Positions 48,901-57,583 of a stretch of DNA of 61,155 bases are shown here, piece after piece. The number at the start of each line of letters is the position of its first letter. Position 1 is the first letter of the stretch. Both the position numbers and the translations under genes were made by a program. The notes beneath the pieces are model-generated. The model was not told the origin of the DNA. It saw only the letters and a program-made list of their open reading frames with translations, and did no database searches. Source of the DNA: Saccharopolyspora shandongensis (GTDB lineage Bacteria; Actinomycetota; Actinomycetes; Mycobacteriales; Pseudonocardiaceae); contig NZ_FNOK01000059.1 of the NCBI RefSeq assembly GCF_900106995.1, forward strand, positions 1-61,155, given 5' to 3'.

Positions 48901-50466
48901 GTGGCTGAGCGCGGCTGGGATCTGATCGTGGTCGGGGCCGGTTCCTCGGGGTCCGCCCTGGCGGTCCGGGCCGCGGAGCAGGGGAGGCGGGTGCTGCTCT
49001 TGGAGGCCGGCCCGGACTACCGCTCCGCCGAGATGCCGGAGGTGTGGCGGTCGCCGAACCCGATGCGCGCGCTGCTGGATCCCGACGCCGGGCGGCACCT
49101 CGTGTGGCAGGAGCTCACCGCGTCGCGGACCGAGAAGCAGGCTCCGGAGCCGTTCTGGCGTGGCCGCGGAGTCGGCGGCAGTTCGGCGATCAACGGGCAG
49201 ATCGCGATCCGCCCGCCGATGGCGGACTTCGAGGACTGGGCCCGCGCGGGATGCGAGGGCTGGGCTCCCCGGGACGTGCTGCCGTACTTCGCGAAGCTGG
49301 AGGACGACGAGGAGTTCGGCGACGCCCCGTACCACGGTCGCGGCGGCCCGATCCCGGTCTACCGGACGCCCGAGGCGGAGTGGGGAGCGGTGGACGCGGC
49401 GCTGCACCGGGCCGCGCTCGCGGCGGGGCACGGGTGGGCCGCCGATGTGAACGCCCCTGGTGCGACGGGGATTTCGCCGTATCCGATCAACTCGCGGCGC
49501 GGCCGCCGGGTGTCCACCAACGACGCCTACCTCGAACCGGCGAGGACGCTGCCCGGCCTGGAGATCCGCGGCGACGCCGTCGTGGACAGGGTCATCGTGT
49601 CCGGCGGGCGAGCGGTCGGCGTCGAGGTCCTCGTCGACGGGACGATGAGCCGCGAGCACGCGGACCTCGTCGTGCTGAGCGCCGGTGCGATCCACACGCC
49701 GGCGATCCTGCTGCGATCCGGCATCGGCCCGGCCGCCCACCTGCGCTCGCTGGGCATCGACGTGCTGCGGGACCTGCCGGTCGGCCAGGGCCTGCAGGAC
49801 CACCCGGTGGTCTTCGTCGGCATCCCGCTGAACGAGGAATCGGCGGTGCGCACGCCCGACGACCGGCACACGAACGTCTGCATCCGCTACACCAGCGACC
49901 ACCCGGCGGCCCAGGCCGACGACATGATGGTCATCGCGGGCAACCAGAGCGTGCTCGCGATGGAGATCGCCGACGTCCGCTTCGGTGCGGGGTCCTTCGG
50001 CGTGTGGAACAACCAGGTCTACTCGCGTGGATCGGTCGGCCTGACCTCGACCGACCCGACGGCGCAGCCGGAGGTGCGCGAACGCATGCTCTCCGACGAG
50101 CGCGATCTGGCGCGGCTGCGCAGCGGCATCCGCCACCTGGTCGAGCTGGTGCGCGGCGACGAGGTCGCGCCGATCACGGCGTACTCGCCGGACCGGCTCA
50201 ACGCGACGCTGCTCGCGGCCGTCGACGACGACGCGGAGCTGGACGACTACCTGCTCGCGAAGGCGGCCGACGCGCAGCACGCGACCAGCACCTGCCGCAT
50301 GGGAAGCCCCTCGGATCCGGCGACGGTGGTCGATCCCGACTGCCGGGTGCTGGGCCTGGAGGGCCTCCGCGTGGTCGACGCGTCGATCTTCCCGACGGTT
50401 CCCCGCGCGAACACCAACCTCGCGGCGATCATGGCGGGCGAGCTCATGGCCGACCGCCTCGGCTGA
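48901..50466 (+). CDS. GMC-family FAD-dependent oxidoreductase (choline dehydrogenase-like)
   Basis: A 521-residue flavoprotein. The N-terminal FAD motif DLIVVGAGSSGSALAVRAAE is followed by GRGVGGSSAINGQIAIR, the GMC signature LSAGAIHTPAILLRSGIGP, and the C-terminal HATSTCRMGSPSDPATVVD with the active-site His and the late NTNLAAIMAGELMAD block. GMC enzymes oxidise alcohols such as choline, glucose, cholesterol or aliphatic alcohols; the substrate is unknown. GTG 48901 is preferred with GGAGG four bases upstream; GTG 48898 is nearly equivalent. It is convergent with an IclR gene. Confidence 0.88.
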   Translation: MAERGWDLIVVGAGSSGSALAVRAAEQGRRVLLLEAGPDYRSAEMPEVWRSPNPMRALLDPDAGRHLVWQELTASRTEKQAPEPFWRGRGVGGSSAINGQIAIRPPMADFEDWARAGCEGWAPRDVLPYFAKLEDDEEFGDAPYHGRGGPIPVYRTPEAEWGAVDAALHRAALAAGHGWAADVNAPGATGISPYPINSRRGRRVSTNDAYLEPARTLPGLEIRGDAVVDRVIVSGGRAVGVEVLVDGTMSREHADLVVLSAGAIHTPAILLRSGIGPAAHLRSLGIDVLRDLPVGQGLQDHPVVFVGIPLNEESAVRTPDDRHTNVCIRYTSDHPAAQADDMMVIAGNQSVLAMEIADVRFGAGSFGVWNNQVYSRGSVGLTSTDPTAQPEVRERMLSDERDLARLRSGIRHLVELVRGDEVAPITAYSPDRLNATLLAAVDDDAELDDYLLAKAADAQHATSTCRMGSPSDPATVVDPDCRVLGLEGLRVVDASIFPTVPRANTNLAAIMAGELMADRLG

Positions 50467-50469
50467 CGG

Positions 50470-51246
50470 TCAGATGAGCTGGGCGTGCAGCTCGTCGGCC
50501 GCCTCCCGCAGCAGCGCCAGGACGTCGCCGTGCATGACCTCGGGCGAGATCCGCTCGATGTTGCACCCGACGTGCAGGGCCGCGATCACCCGCCCGTCCC
50601 ACCGGCGAAGGGGCACGGCGATCGAATGGGCGCCCGGCTCCACGTCGTTCGCCACGTAGCAGTACCCGTCGCGCTCGATTCCGTGGAGGGCATCGGCCCG
50701 GGCGCCGGCCGCGTCGAGCGCGCCCGGGCGCTCCTCCTCCGGCAGGTTCGCGAGGAGGACCTTGCCGAGGGAGGAGATGCTCGCCGGGGTCCGGAAGCCG
50801 ATGCCGCTGCCCACCTGGATCAGCTGGTTCGGCACCGCGCGGGCGATCACGACGGCGTCCGCTCCGTCGAGCACGGCGACGGAGCACGCCTCCTGCAGCC
50901 GCGCGCAGATCCGGTCGCACACCGGTTGCATGACCGCGCCGGTGACGTTCGACGTGAGATATCCGGCGGCCAGCCGCAGGATTCGCGGGCTGAGCTCGTA
51001 CGCGCGGCCTTCGGCGCGGACGTAGCCGAGGTGCTCGAGGGTCAGGACGGCGCGCCGCACGGTCGCGCGGGACAGGGCGAGCTTGCGCGCCAGGTCGGCC
51101 TGCGTCAGCCGCCGGTTCTCGCCGTCGAAGGCCGCCAGCACGGCCAGGCCCCGGGCCAGCGCCTCGGAGAAGTCCGCCGCGTTCGGTGCGCCGGCGAGCT
51201 GACGTTGCTTCCGGGCGGTGCTGTCGGCGTCCGCGAGTCGTCCCAA
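50470..51246 (-). CDS. IclR-family transcriptional regulator
   Basis: A 258-residue regulator. The winged helix reads ALARGLAVLAAFDGENRRLT, then QADLARKLALSRATVRRAVL. The IclR effector domain reads PVCDRICARLQEACSVAVL, SGIGFRTPASISSLGKVLLA, ERDGYCYVANDVEPGAHSIA and AALHVGCN. It is closest in pattern to PcaR/PobR-type activators. The TTG start at 51246 is uncertain. Its 3' end lies 3 bp from the GMC oxidoreductase stop, so the two genes are convergent and probably functionally linked. Confidence 0.87.
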   Translation of the reverse strand: MGRLADADSTARKQRQLAGAPNAADFSEALARGLAVLAAFDGENRRLTQADLARKLALSRATVRRAVLTLEHLGYVRAEGRAYELSPRILRLAAGYLTSNVTGAVMQPVCDRICARLQEACSVAVLDGADAVVIARAVPNQLIQVGSGIGFRTPASISSLGKVLLANLPEEERPGALDAAGARADALHGIERDGYCYVANDVEPGAHSIAVPLRRWDGRVIAALHVGCNIERISPEVMHGDVLALLREAADELHAQLI

Positions 51247-51347
51247 GGTGCCATTCCCGTTCGGCGGCGGTGGTTTCCCGGCAACGTATCCGGCGAACTT
51301 CTGTGCGTCAATCGAACTGCGCGGCGGGATGGCAAGATGGGGCCGTT

Positions 51348-53774
51348 ATGCTCGACTTCCCCGATCTTCCCGTGCGTGCCGTGCTCGACGACGTCACCGG
51401 TGCTCTCTCGGAGCACGGCACGGCGGTGCTGGTGGCGCCGCCCGGCACCGGTAAGACGACACTCGTGCCGTTGGCGTTGGCGGAGCAGGGGTTTCGCGTC
51501 GTGGTGGCGGAGCCGCGGCGGCTGGCCACCCGGGCCGCGGCGGAGCGCATGGCGAGCCTGCTCGGCGAGGAGGTCGGGCAGCGCGTGGGCTACTCGGTGC
51601 GGGGCGAGCGCCGTCGCGGCGCGGCGACGGTCGTCGAGGTGGTGACGTCCGGCCTGCTGGTGCGGCGGCTGCAATCGGATCCCGAGCTGACCGGCGTCGA
51701 CGTCGTGATGCTCGACGAATGCCACGAGCGGCACCTGGACGCGGACCTCCTGCTGGCGCTGCTGCTGGACGCGCGGGACGGGCTGCGCCCGGACCTGCGG
51801 GTGCTGGCGACGTCGGCCACGGTGGCGGCCGGTCGCGCCGCGGAGCTGCTCGGCGGCTCACCGGTGCTGGAGGCGCACGCGCGGACCCACCCGGTCCGGA
51901 CCGCTTACCTGCCGCCGGCGCGCGGGGAGCGGATCGAGGCGTGCGTGGCGCGGGCCGTGCGCACCGCGCTCGCCGAGCAGGACGGCGACGTGCTGACCTT
52001 CCTGCCCGGTGCCGCCGAGATCCGCCGCGTCGCGAACCAGCTCGGCGAGTCCGATGTGGACGTTCTTCCGCTGCACGGCAGGCTGCCGCACGCGCAGCAG
52101 GATTCGGCGCTGCGAGTGGGGAAGCGGCGTCGCGTGGTGCTGGCCACGGCGGTCGCCGAGTCGAGCCTGACCGTGCCCGGGGTGCGTGCCGTCGTCGACT
52201 CGGGCCTGTCCCGGGTGTCGCGGGTGGACAACCGGCGCGGCCTGTCCGGGCTGGCCACGGTCCGGGTGTCGGCGGCGGTCGCCGACCAGCGGGCGGGCCG
52301 CGCCGGCCGGCAGGGGCCCGGCGTGGTGTACCGGTGCTGGCCGGAGCACGAGCACAGCACGCTGCCCGCGTACCCGGAACCGGAGATCCGGACGGCCGAT
52401 CTGACTCGGCTCGCCCTGGAACTGGCGTGCTGGGGAACGCCGGACGGGTCGGCGCTGACGTGGTGGGACGAGCCGCCCACCGGTGCGCTGGCCGCGGGCC
52501 GCGAGGTGCTGCGCGGGCTCGGCGCACTGGACGACGACGCGATCACGGCCCGGGGTCGCCGGATGGCGGAGTTGGGTCTGCACCCGAGGCTGGCCCGGGC
52601 CTTGCTCGACGGCCGCGAACTGGCCGGCACCGACATCACCACCGAGGTCGTCGCCCTGCTCGACAACGATGCGCTGACCGGCGAAGTCGACGTCACCACG
52701 GCGCTTTCCCGGCTGCGCCGGGGCGCACCGGGCAGCGATCGGTGGCGGCGCGAGGTCCGCAGGCTGCGCGGTTCTGTGCAGGCGCATCCCGGAACCTCCG
52801 CGCGCGATGATGCGGCGCTCGTCGTCGCGTTGGCGCAGCCGGAGCGGTTGGCGCGGCGCCGGGGTTCCGGTTCCGCGGTGTACCTGATGGCGTCCGGGAC
52901 GGCGGTGGAGCTGCCGGGCAATTCCGGGCTGCGCGAATCGGAATGGCTTGCGGTGGCCGTCGCCGACCGGGCGCCGGGAAGCGCGTCCGGAGTCGTCCGG
53001 CTGGCCGCACCCGCGGACGAGACGCTGGCCCGCAGCGCGGCGCCCGCGCTGGTGACGACCAGCGACGAGATCGGCTGGGAGGACGGCGATGTGCGGGCGG
53101 TCCGCGTCGAGCGGCTCGGCGCGATCACCCTGAGCCGCCGGCAGATCCGCGACCCGGACGCCGCCGAGGTCCGGGAGGCGCTGCTGGCCGGCCTGCGCGC
53201 CGAGGGGCTGGAACTGCTGGCCTGGAACGACGATGCGCGACGGCTGCGGCAGCGGCTCGGATTCCTGCACGCCGCCCTCGGCGATCCCTGGCCCGCCACC
53301 GACGACGGAACGCTTCTGTCCATAGTGGACCAATGGCTGGAACCGGAGCTCTCGGCCGCGCGGCGGCGGGCCGACCTGCGGATCCCGGCCGGCGCCGCGC
53401 TGCGGCGGCTGATCCCGTGGTCCGCGGCGGGACGGCTGGACGAGCTCGCGCCGGACCGGATCGAGGTCCCCACCGGCTCCCGGATCAAGGTGGACTACCA
53501 GCACGACCGGCCCGCCCTGCCGGTGAAGCTGCAGGAGGTCTTCGGCTGGCAGGACGTGCCGCGCATCGCCGACGGCCGGGTGCCGGTGGTGCTGCACCTG
53601 CTCTCGCCCGCCGGGCGCCCGGCGGCGGTCACGGCCGATCTCGATTCGTTCTGGCGCAACGGTTACCGGCAGGTCCGCGCGGAACTGCGCGGGCGCTACC
53701 CGAAGCACCCGTGGCCGGAGGACCCGGCCACGGCGACGCCGACCCGCCGCACCCGGCGCAGCCCCGCGAGCTGA
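51348..53774 (+). CDS. hrpB: ATP-dependent helicase HrpB
   Basis: An 808-residue DEAH-box RNA helicase. Motifs in order are I APPGTGKTTLVPLAL, Ia VAEPRRLATRAAAERM, II LDECHERHLDADL, III ATSATV, IV FLPGAAEIRRV, V LATAVAESSLTVPGVRAVVD and VI VADQRAGRAGRQGPG. These are followed by HA2-like and HrpB-specific C-terminal domains (DYQHDRPALPVKLQEVFGWQ). Length is normal for HrpB. The helicase is conserved, but its substrate in bacteria is poorly defined. ATG 51348 begins directly before the helicase domain; it is divergent from the IclR gene. Confidence 0.92.
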   Translation: MLDFPDLPVRAVLDDVTGALSEHGTAVLVAPPGTGKTTLVPLALAEQGFRVVVAEPRRLATRAAAERMASLLGEEVGQRVGYSVRGERRRGAATVVEVVTSGLLVRRLQSDPELTGVDVVMLDECHERHLDADLLLALLLDARDGLRPDLRVLATSATVAAGRAAELLGGSPVLEAHARTHPVRTAYLPPARGERIEACVARAVRTALAEQDGDVLTFLPGAAEIRRVANQLGESDVDVLPLHGRLPHAQQDSALRVGKRRRVVLATAVAESSLTVPGVRAVVDSGLSRVSRVDNRRGLSGLATVRVSAAVADQRAGRAGRQGPGVVYRCWPEHEHSTLPAYPEPEIRTADLTRLALELACWGTPDGSALTWWDEPPTGALAAGREVLRGLGALDDDAITARGRRMAELGLHPRLARALLDGRELAGTDITTEVVALLDNDALTGEVDVTTALSRLRRGAPGSDRWRREVRRLRGSVQAHPGTSARDDAALVVALAQPERLARRRGSGSAVYLMASGTAVELPGNSGLRESEWLAVAVADRAPGSASGVVRLAAPADETLARSAAPALVTTSDEIGWEDGDVRAVRVERLGAITLSRRQIRDPDAAEVREALLAGLRAEGLELLAWNDDARRLRQRLGFLHAALGDPWPATDDGTLLSIVDQWLEPELSAARRRADLRIPAGAALRRLIPWSAAGRLDELAPDRIEVPTGSRIKVDYQHDRPALPVKLQEVFGWQDVPRIADGRVPVVLHLLSPAGRPAAVTADLDSFWRNGYRQVRAELRGRYPKHPWPEDPATATPTRRTRRSPAS

Positions 53775-53958
53775 CGGTGACGGCCGCTGTCGCTCGATCG
53801 TGGGACGCGGCAGAGGGCCGAACACCCTTCGTGCTGTGATGCGCGCGAAAGCTCGTTTTGCCTGGTGATCTAGGGTTTGGCCGTAGCGTGGAGGGCGGCC
53901 CGCCGAGGTCCTCCGCGGCGGCCGACAGCCAGAATCCCGAGCATTGGGGAGGCCGCAC

Positions 53959-54372
53959 ATGTCCTTCATCCCCGCACCGCGCACCGAACGCGGCACCGAC
54001 GACCACGCGCCCGGAGCGCTGCGACTGCGCACCACGAGTCCCGCTCCCGGCGTCGTCGTCCTCGAAACGGCCGGAATCCTGGACATGAACAGCGCCACGA
54101 ACTTCGCCGACGCGGTGCGAGCTCACCTCTCGGCCGCCACCGCCACCGCAGTCCTGGACCTGTCGGGGCTGTCCTTCCTGTCCACCCACGGCGCGGTCGT
54201 CCTGCTGGAGGCCGCGCACCGCGCCCTGATGCGCGGGGTGCACCTGGTGCTGCTCTCCCAGAACAGGGTCGTGGACCGCCTGCTGGAGATGCTCGACGTC
54301 GCCGACCGGTTCACCTACGCCACCACGGTCGAGGAGGCCGTCGGCCCCGCTGGCGCGACAGTCCTGCGCTAG
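53959..54372 (+). CDS. STAS-domain protein, anti-sigma factor antagonist-like
   Basis: A 137-residue protein. An ~20-residue charged N-terminal tail is followed by a STAS domain (VVVLETAGILDMNSATNFAD, TAVLDLSGLSFLSTHGAVVL, GVHLVLLSQNRVVDRLLEML). The usual phosphorylation site DSSG reads STHG at 75-78, so the Ser phosphorylated by anti-sigma kinases is replaced by Thr and the preceding Asp by Ser. It could still be phosphorylated on Thr or be constitutively active. No anti-sigma kinase gene is adjacent. ATG 53959 has GGGGAGG upstream. Confidence 0.85.
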   Translation: MSFIPAPRTERGTDDHAPGALRLRTTSPAPGVVVLETAGILDMNSATNFADAVRAHLSAATATAVLDLSGLSFLSTHGAVVLLEAAHRALMRGVHLVLLSQNRVVDRLLEMLDVADRFTYATTVEEAVGPAGATVLR

Positions 54373-54503
54373 CCCCGAGTCCGGTCAGGCAGCTCGCCCG
54401 CGCGCATCGCCTGCCCGCCGGGATCTTCGTCGGGCACACGCATCACATGCGTGCTACCCGCAACGGCGGCTGCGCAATCGTTTCCCCCGCCGCGGCAGGG
54501 GGA

Positions 54504-55352
54504 TCAGGGCAGCGCGCCGCGTCGCCGGGCGGCGACGACCGCCTCGTGCCGGGTGTGCACGTCCAGCTTGCGCATAGCGCTGCGCAGATACGCCTTGACG
54601 GTCTCGGGTTTCAGCGAGAGCCGCCGCGCCGTTTCCGCGTTGCTGCAGCCGAGCGCGATCTGCGAGAGCACGTCCAGCTCGCGCGGCGACAACGCGGGCG
54701 GATCGACGGCGTCCCGGGAGTCGGTGAGGTGCGCCAGCCGCTCGCACGCCCGGTGCAGCCGGTCGCGCAGGACCGCGTCGTCGAGTCCCTTGGCGATGGC
54801 GCGGAACTCGGCGTGCAGCTCCCGGACCTCCTCGATCGCCACGCTGTCGCGAAGCGCCGTTCGATCGGCGTCCGCCACGTCCAGCAGCTGGAGGCGCCGG
54901 TCCACCTCGTCGCGGACGGCGAGCTCGCCGGCCAGCCGGCGGGTCGCGTCGACCATGGTGTCGAGCACCCGGTCACCGAGCGGGACCACGCCGCGCGCCG
55001 CGCCGTAGATCACCCCGCGAACGCGGCCGTGCACCGTCACCGGCACTGCGGCCACCGAGCAGATGCCCTCGGCCAGCACGGGCACGTCGTAGTCGTGGCT
55101 GATCGTCAACGCGGACCCGTAGTCGCTCACCGCGCCCGGGCGCCGGGACGTCATGACCTGCCCGCCGAGACCCGCTGCGGCGCGGATCTGGAGGCCCTTC
55201 AGCGCGGACGTGCGGACGCCGACGAACTCCGAGAGGTGCAGGGAACCCTCAGCGGCGACCTGTCCGCCGAAGGCGACCGGCACGTCGGCCCGCTGCCGCA
55301 CCACCCGCACGGCCTGCCGGAAGGCGTCCCCGTCATCCGGGCGCAAGTACAC
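54504..55352 (-). CDS. GAF-domain LuxR-type transcriptional regulator
   Basis: A 282-residue regulator. The N-terminal half is GAF-like (SLHLSEFVGVRTSALKGLQI, GLGGQVMTSRRPGAVSDYGS, ICSVAAVPVTVHGRVRGVIY). A helical linker precedes the C-terminal LuxR helix-turn-helix: ALSPRELDVLSQIALGCSNA, then ETARRLSLKPETVKAYLRSA. This pattern is found in actinobacterial regulators of acyl-CoA or aromatic-compound metabolism, which fits the divergent acyl-CoA synthetase gene. GTG 55352 has GAAGAG upstream; an ATG at 55406 would add 18 residues. Confidence 0.85.
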   Translation of the reverse strand: MYLRPDDGDAFRQAVRVVRQRADVPVAFGGQVAAEGSLHLSEFVGVRTSALKGLQIRAAAGLGGQVMTSRRPGAVSDYGSALTISHDYDVPVLAEGICSVAAVPVTVHGRVRGVIYGAARGVVPLGDRVLDTMVDATRRLAGELAVRDEVDRRLQLLDVADADRTALRDSVAIEEVRELHAEFRAIAKGLDDAVLRDRLHRACERLAHLTDSRDAVDPPALSPRELDVLSQIALGCSNAETARRLSLKPETVKAYLRSAMRKLDVHTRHEAVVAARRRGALP

Positions 55353-55456
55353 GATCTCTTCACCCCTTTCCGGGGGTATCGCGGACTGATGTGTGGCGCG
55401 GAGCATAACGCCCGGCTACGCCGCGGCAAAGGAGCATGCGGCGGGAAGGGGGATTC

Positions 55457-57109
55457 GTGAGCATCGAGCCGACCACCGCACCGGGGACGACACCGCAGTC
55501 GCAACGGGTGGCCGAGCTGCTCGCCCGGTTCGGCTCGCCGGACGCGTGCGCGGCGGAGCTGCTGTGCGACCACCACCCCGCGGACGCCGTCGCCTACACC
55601 GTCGTCGAGGCGGACCTGACCAGCCGGGACCTTACCTACGGCGAGCTGCGCCGCGACTCGGCGCGCTTCGCCGCCGCCCTCGCCGACCTGGGCGTCGAGC
55701 CGGGCGACGCGGTCGCGGTGCTGATGGGCAAGTCCGCCGACCTGGTCGTGGCGCTGCTGGGCATCTGGCGCCGCGGTGCCGTGCATGTGCCGCTGTTCAC
55801 CGCCTTCGCACCGCCCGCCATCGCGCTGCGGCTCAACGCCAGTGGCGCGAAGGTCGTCGTGGTCGACCAGGACCAGCGCGCCAAGCTGGAGCCGGGCGAG
55901 GACATCCCCGCCGACGTGCCGTGGCGGATCGTCGTCGCCGGGGACGCCACCGACGAGCCGACCCTCGCCGGGCTGCTCGCCCGGTACAGCGGAGACGAGC
56001 CGACCGCGCAACCTGTCCGCCAGGGCGGGGACGGCATCCTGGTCCAGCTGTTCACTTCGGGCACCACCGGCACCCCGAAGGCCGTTCCGGTGCCGGTCAA
56101 GGCCCTCGCCTCGTTCCAGGCGTACCTGGAGTTCGGGCTCGACGTCCGGGCCGACGACGTGTTCTGGAACGCCGCCGACCCGGGCTGGGCGTACGGCCTG
56201 TACTACGCGATCCTCGGGCCGCTGGCGGCCGGTCGCCGGAGCATCCTGCTGCACGCGGGGTTCTCGGCCGCGCTGACCTGGCAGGTCATCCGCGAGTTCG
56301 GCGTCACCAACTTCGCCGCCGCGCCAACGGTCTACCGCAGCCTGCGCACCGACCCGGCGGGCGTGCCCGAGGGGATCCGGCTCCGCCGCGCGTCCTCGGC
56401 GGGCGAGCCCCTGACGCCGGAGGTCGTCTCCTGGGCCGAGGAGCGGCTGGGCGTGGCGGTGCGCGACCACTACGGGCAGACCGAGCACGGCATGGTCATC
56501 GTCAACGCCTGGGCCGACGGCGTTCGCGAGCCGGTCAAGCCCGGCTCGATGGGCGGCGTCCTGCCGGGCTGGTCCGCCGAGGTGCTGCACGACGACCGGG
56601 ACGAGCCCGCACCCGCGGGCACCGCGGGGCGCATCGCGGTCCACGCCGCAGACAGCCCGCTGATGTGGTTCACCGGCTATGTCGCCGCACCGGAGAAGAC
56701 CGCCGAACGCTTCTCCGCCGACGGCCGCTGGTACCTCACCGGCGACGCCGGGACGCGGGACGCCGACGGCTCCTTCTTCTTCTCCTCCCGCGACGACGAC
56801 GTGATCATCATGGCCGGTTACCGGATCGGGCCGTTCGACGTCGAAAGCGTCCTGGTGCGCCACGACGCGGTGGCCGAAGCCGCCGTCATCGGCGTGCCCG
56901 ACGAGCTGCGCGGCGAGGTCCTGGCGGCCTACGTCGTCCTCCGCGCGGGACGGACCGGCGACGAGGAACTGGTCGCGGACCTCCAGCAGCTGGTGAAGCG
57001 CAGGTTCGCCGCGCACGCCTATCCGCGCTCGGTGCACTTCGTCGAGCAGCTCCCGAAAACGCCGAGCGGCAAGATCCAGCGCTTCCTGCTCCGCGAGCGG
57101 CACCGCTGA
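55457..57109 (+). CDS. AMP-dependent acyl-CoA synthetase
   Basis: A 550-residue ANL-superfamily enzyme. Motifs are A3 LVQLFTSGTTGTPKAVPVPV, A5 RDHYGQTEHG, A7 GRWYLTGDAGTRDADG, A8 GYRIGPFDVESVLVRH and the C-terminal catalytic Lys in LPKTPSGKIQR. It resembles acetyl-/short- and medium-chain acyl-CoA synthetases, including AcsA-like forms, that activate a carboxylate via acyl-AMP. GTG 55457 follows AAGGGGG. It is divergent from the GAF-LuxR regulator, the likely controller. Confidence 0.9.
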   Translation: MSIEPTTAPGTTPQSQRVAELLARFGSPDACAAELLCDHHPADAVAYTVVEADLTSRDLTYGELRRDSARFAAALADLGVEPGDAVAVLMGKSADLVVALLGIWRRGAVHVPLFTAFAPPAIALRLNASGAKVVVVDQDQRAKLEPGEDIPADVPWRIVVAGDATDEPTLAGLLARYSGDEPTAQPVRQGGDGILVQLFTSGTTGTPKAVPVPVKALASFQAYLEFGLDVRADDVFWNAADPGWAYGLYYAILGPLAAGRRSILLHAGFSAALTWQVIREFGVTNFAAAPTVYRSLRTDPAGVPEGIRLRRASSAGEPLTPEVVSWAEERLGVAVRDHYGQTEHGMVIVNAWADGVREPVKPGSMGGVLPGWSAEVLHDDRDEPAPAGTAGRIAVHAADSPLMWFTGYVAAPEKTAERFSADGRWYLTGDAGTRDADGSFFFSSRDDDVIIMAGYRIGPFDVESVLVRHDAVAEAAVIGVPDELRGEVLAAYVVLRAGRTGDEELVADLQQLVKRRFAAHAYPRSVHFVEQLPKTPSGKIQRFLLRERHR

Positions 57110-57192
57110 CGAGCCCCCGGATCCGCTGCCGGGCGGCCGCACGCGGTCCATCATGGAACCGCTTCGGCAACCGACCGAATCCGGGGGGAAGC

Positions 57193-57477
57193 ATGGAAAT
57201 GCCACTGGTGAACAACTGCACGGCCGAGAGCTGCGCGTTCAACCACGACCACAACTGCCACGCCCTGGCCATCACCATCGGCGAACCGACCCACGCGCAG
57301 TGCGACACCTTCGTCGGCGGCCCGTTCGACGGCGGCGACCCCAACGCCATCGGCCACGTCGGGGCGTGCAAGATGGCCGACTGCCGGTACAACGACCACC
57401 TCGAATGCCAGGCGCCGGGCATCTCCGTCGGATACCAGCGCGACATCGTCGACTGCCTGACCTACCAACCCGCTTAG
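57193..57477 (+). CDS. DUF1540 Cys-rich protein
   Basis: A 94-residue protein with two DUF1540 units. The first is NNCTAESCAFNHDHNCHALA through HAQCDTF; the second is GACKMADCRYNDHLECQAPG through VDCLTY. Each has four cysteines spaced as in other DUF1540 proteins, probably binding one metal ion. Function is unknown. ATG 57193 has a clear GGGGGGAA ribosome-binding site. It lies between the acyl-CoA synthetase and SBP56 genes on the same strand. Confidence 0.88.
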   Translation: MEMPLVNNCTAESCAFNHDHNCHALAITIGEPTHAQCDTFVGGPFDGGDPNAIGHVGACKMADCRYNDHLECQAPGISVGYQRDIVDCLTYQPA

Positions 57478-57583
57478 CGCGGGGGCGGTGGGCGCGCGTG
57501 AGTCCTACGATGTGGACGGCCTCGACGCTCAGTGCGGTAGGCGAGACGCTGGGTGACGAAGCCGTTGCAGTCGAGGAGACGCG

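Noticed and set aside
54437..54453. Hairpin CACGCAT-CAC-ATGCGTG as a terminator of the STAS gene
   Set aside because: The stem is only 7 bp with no U-tract; too weak to call.
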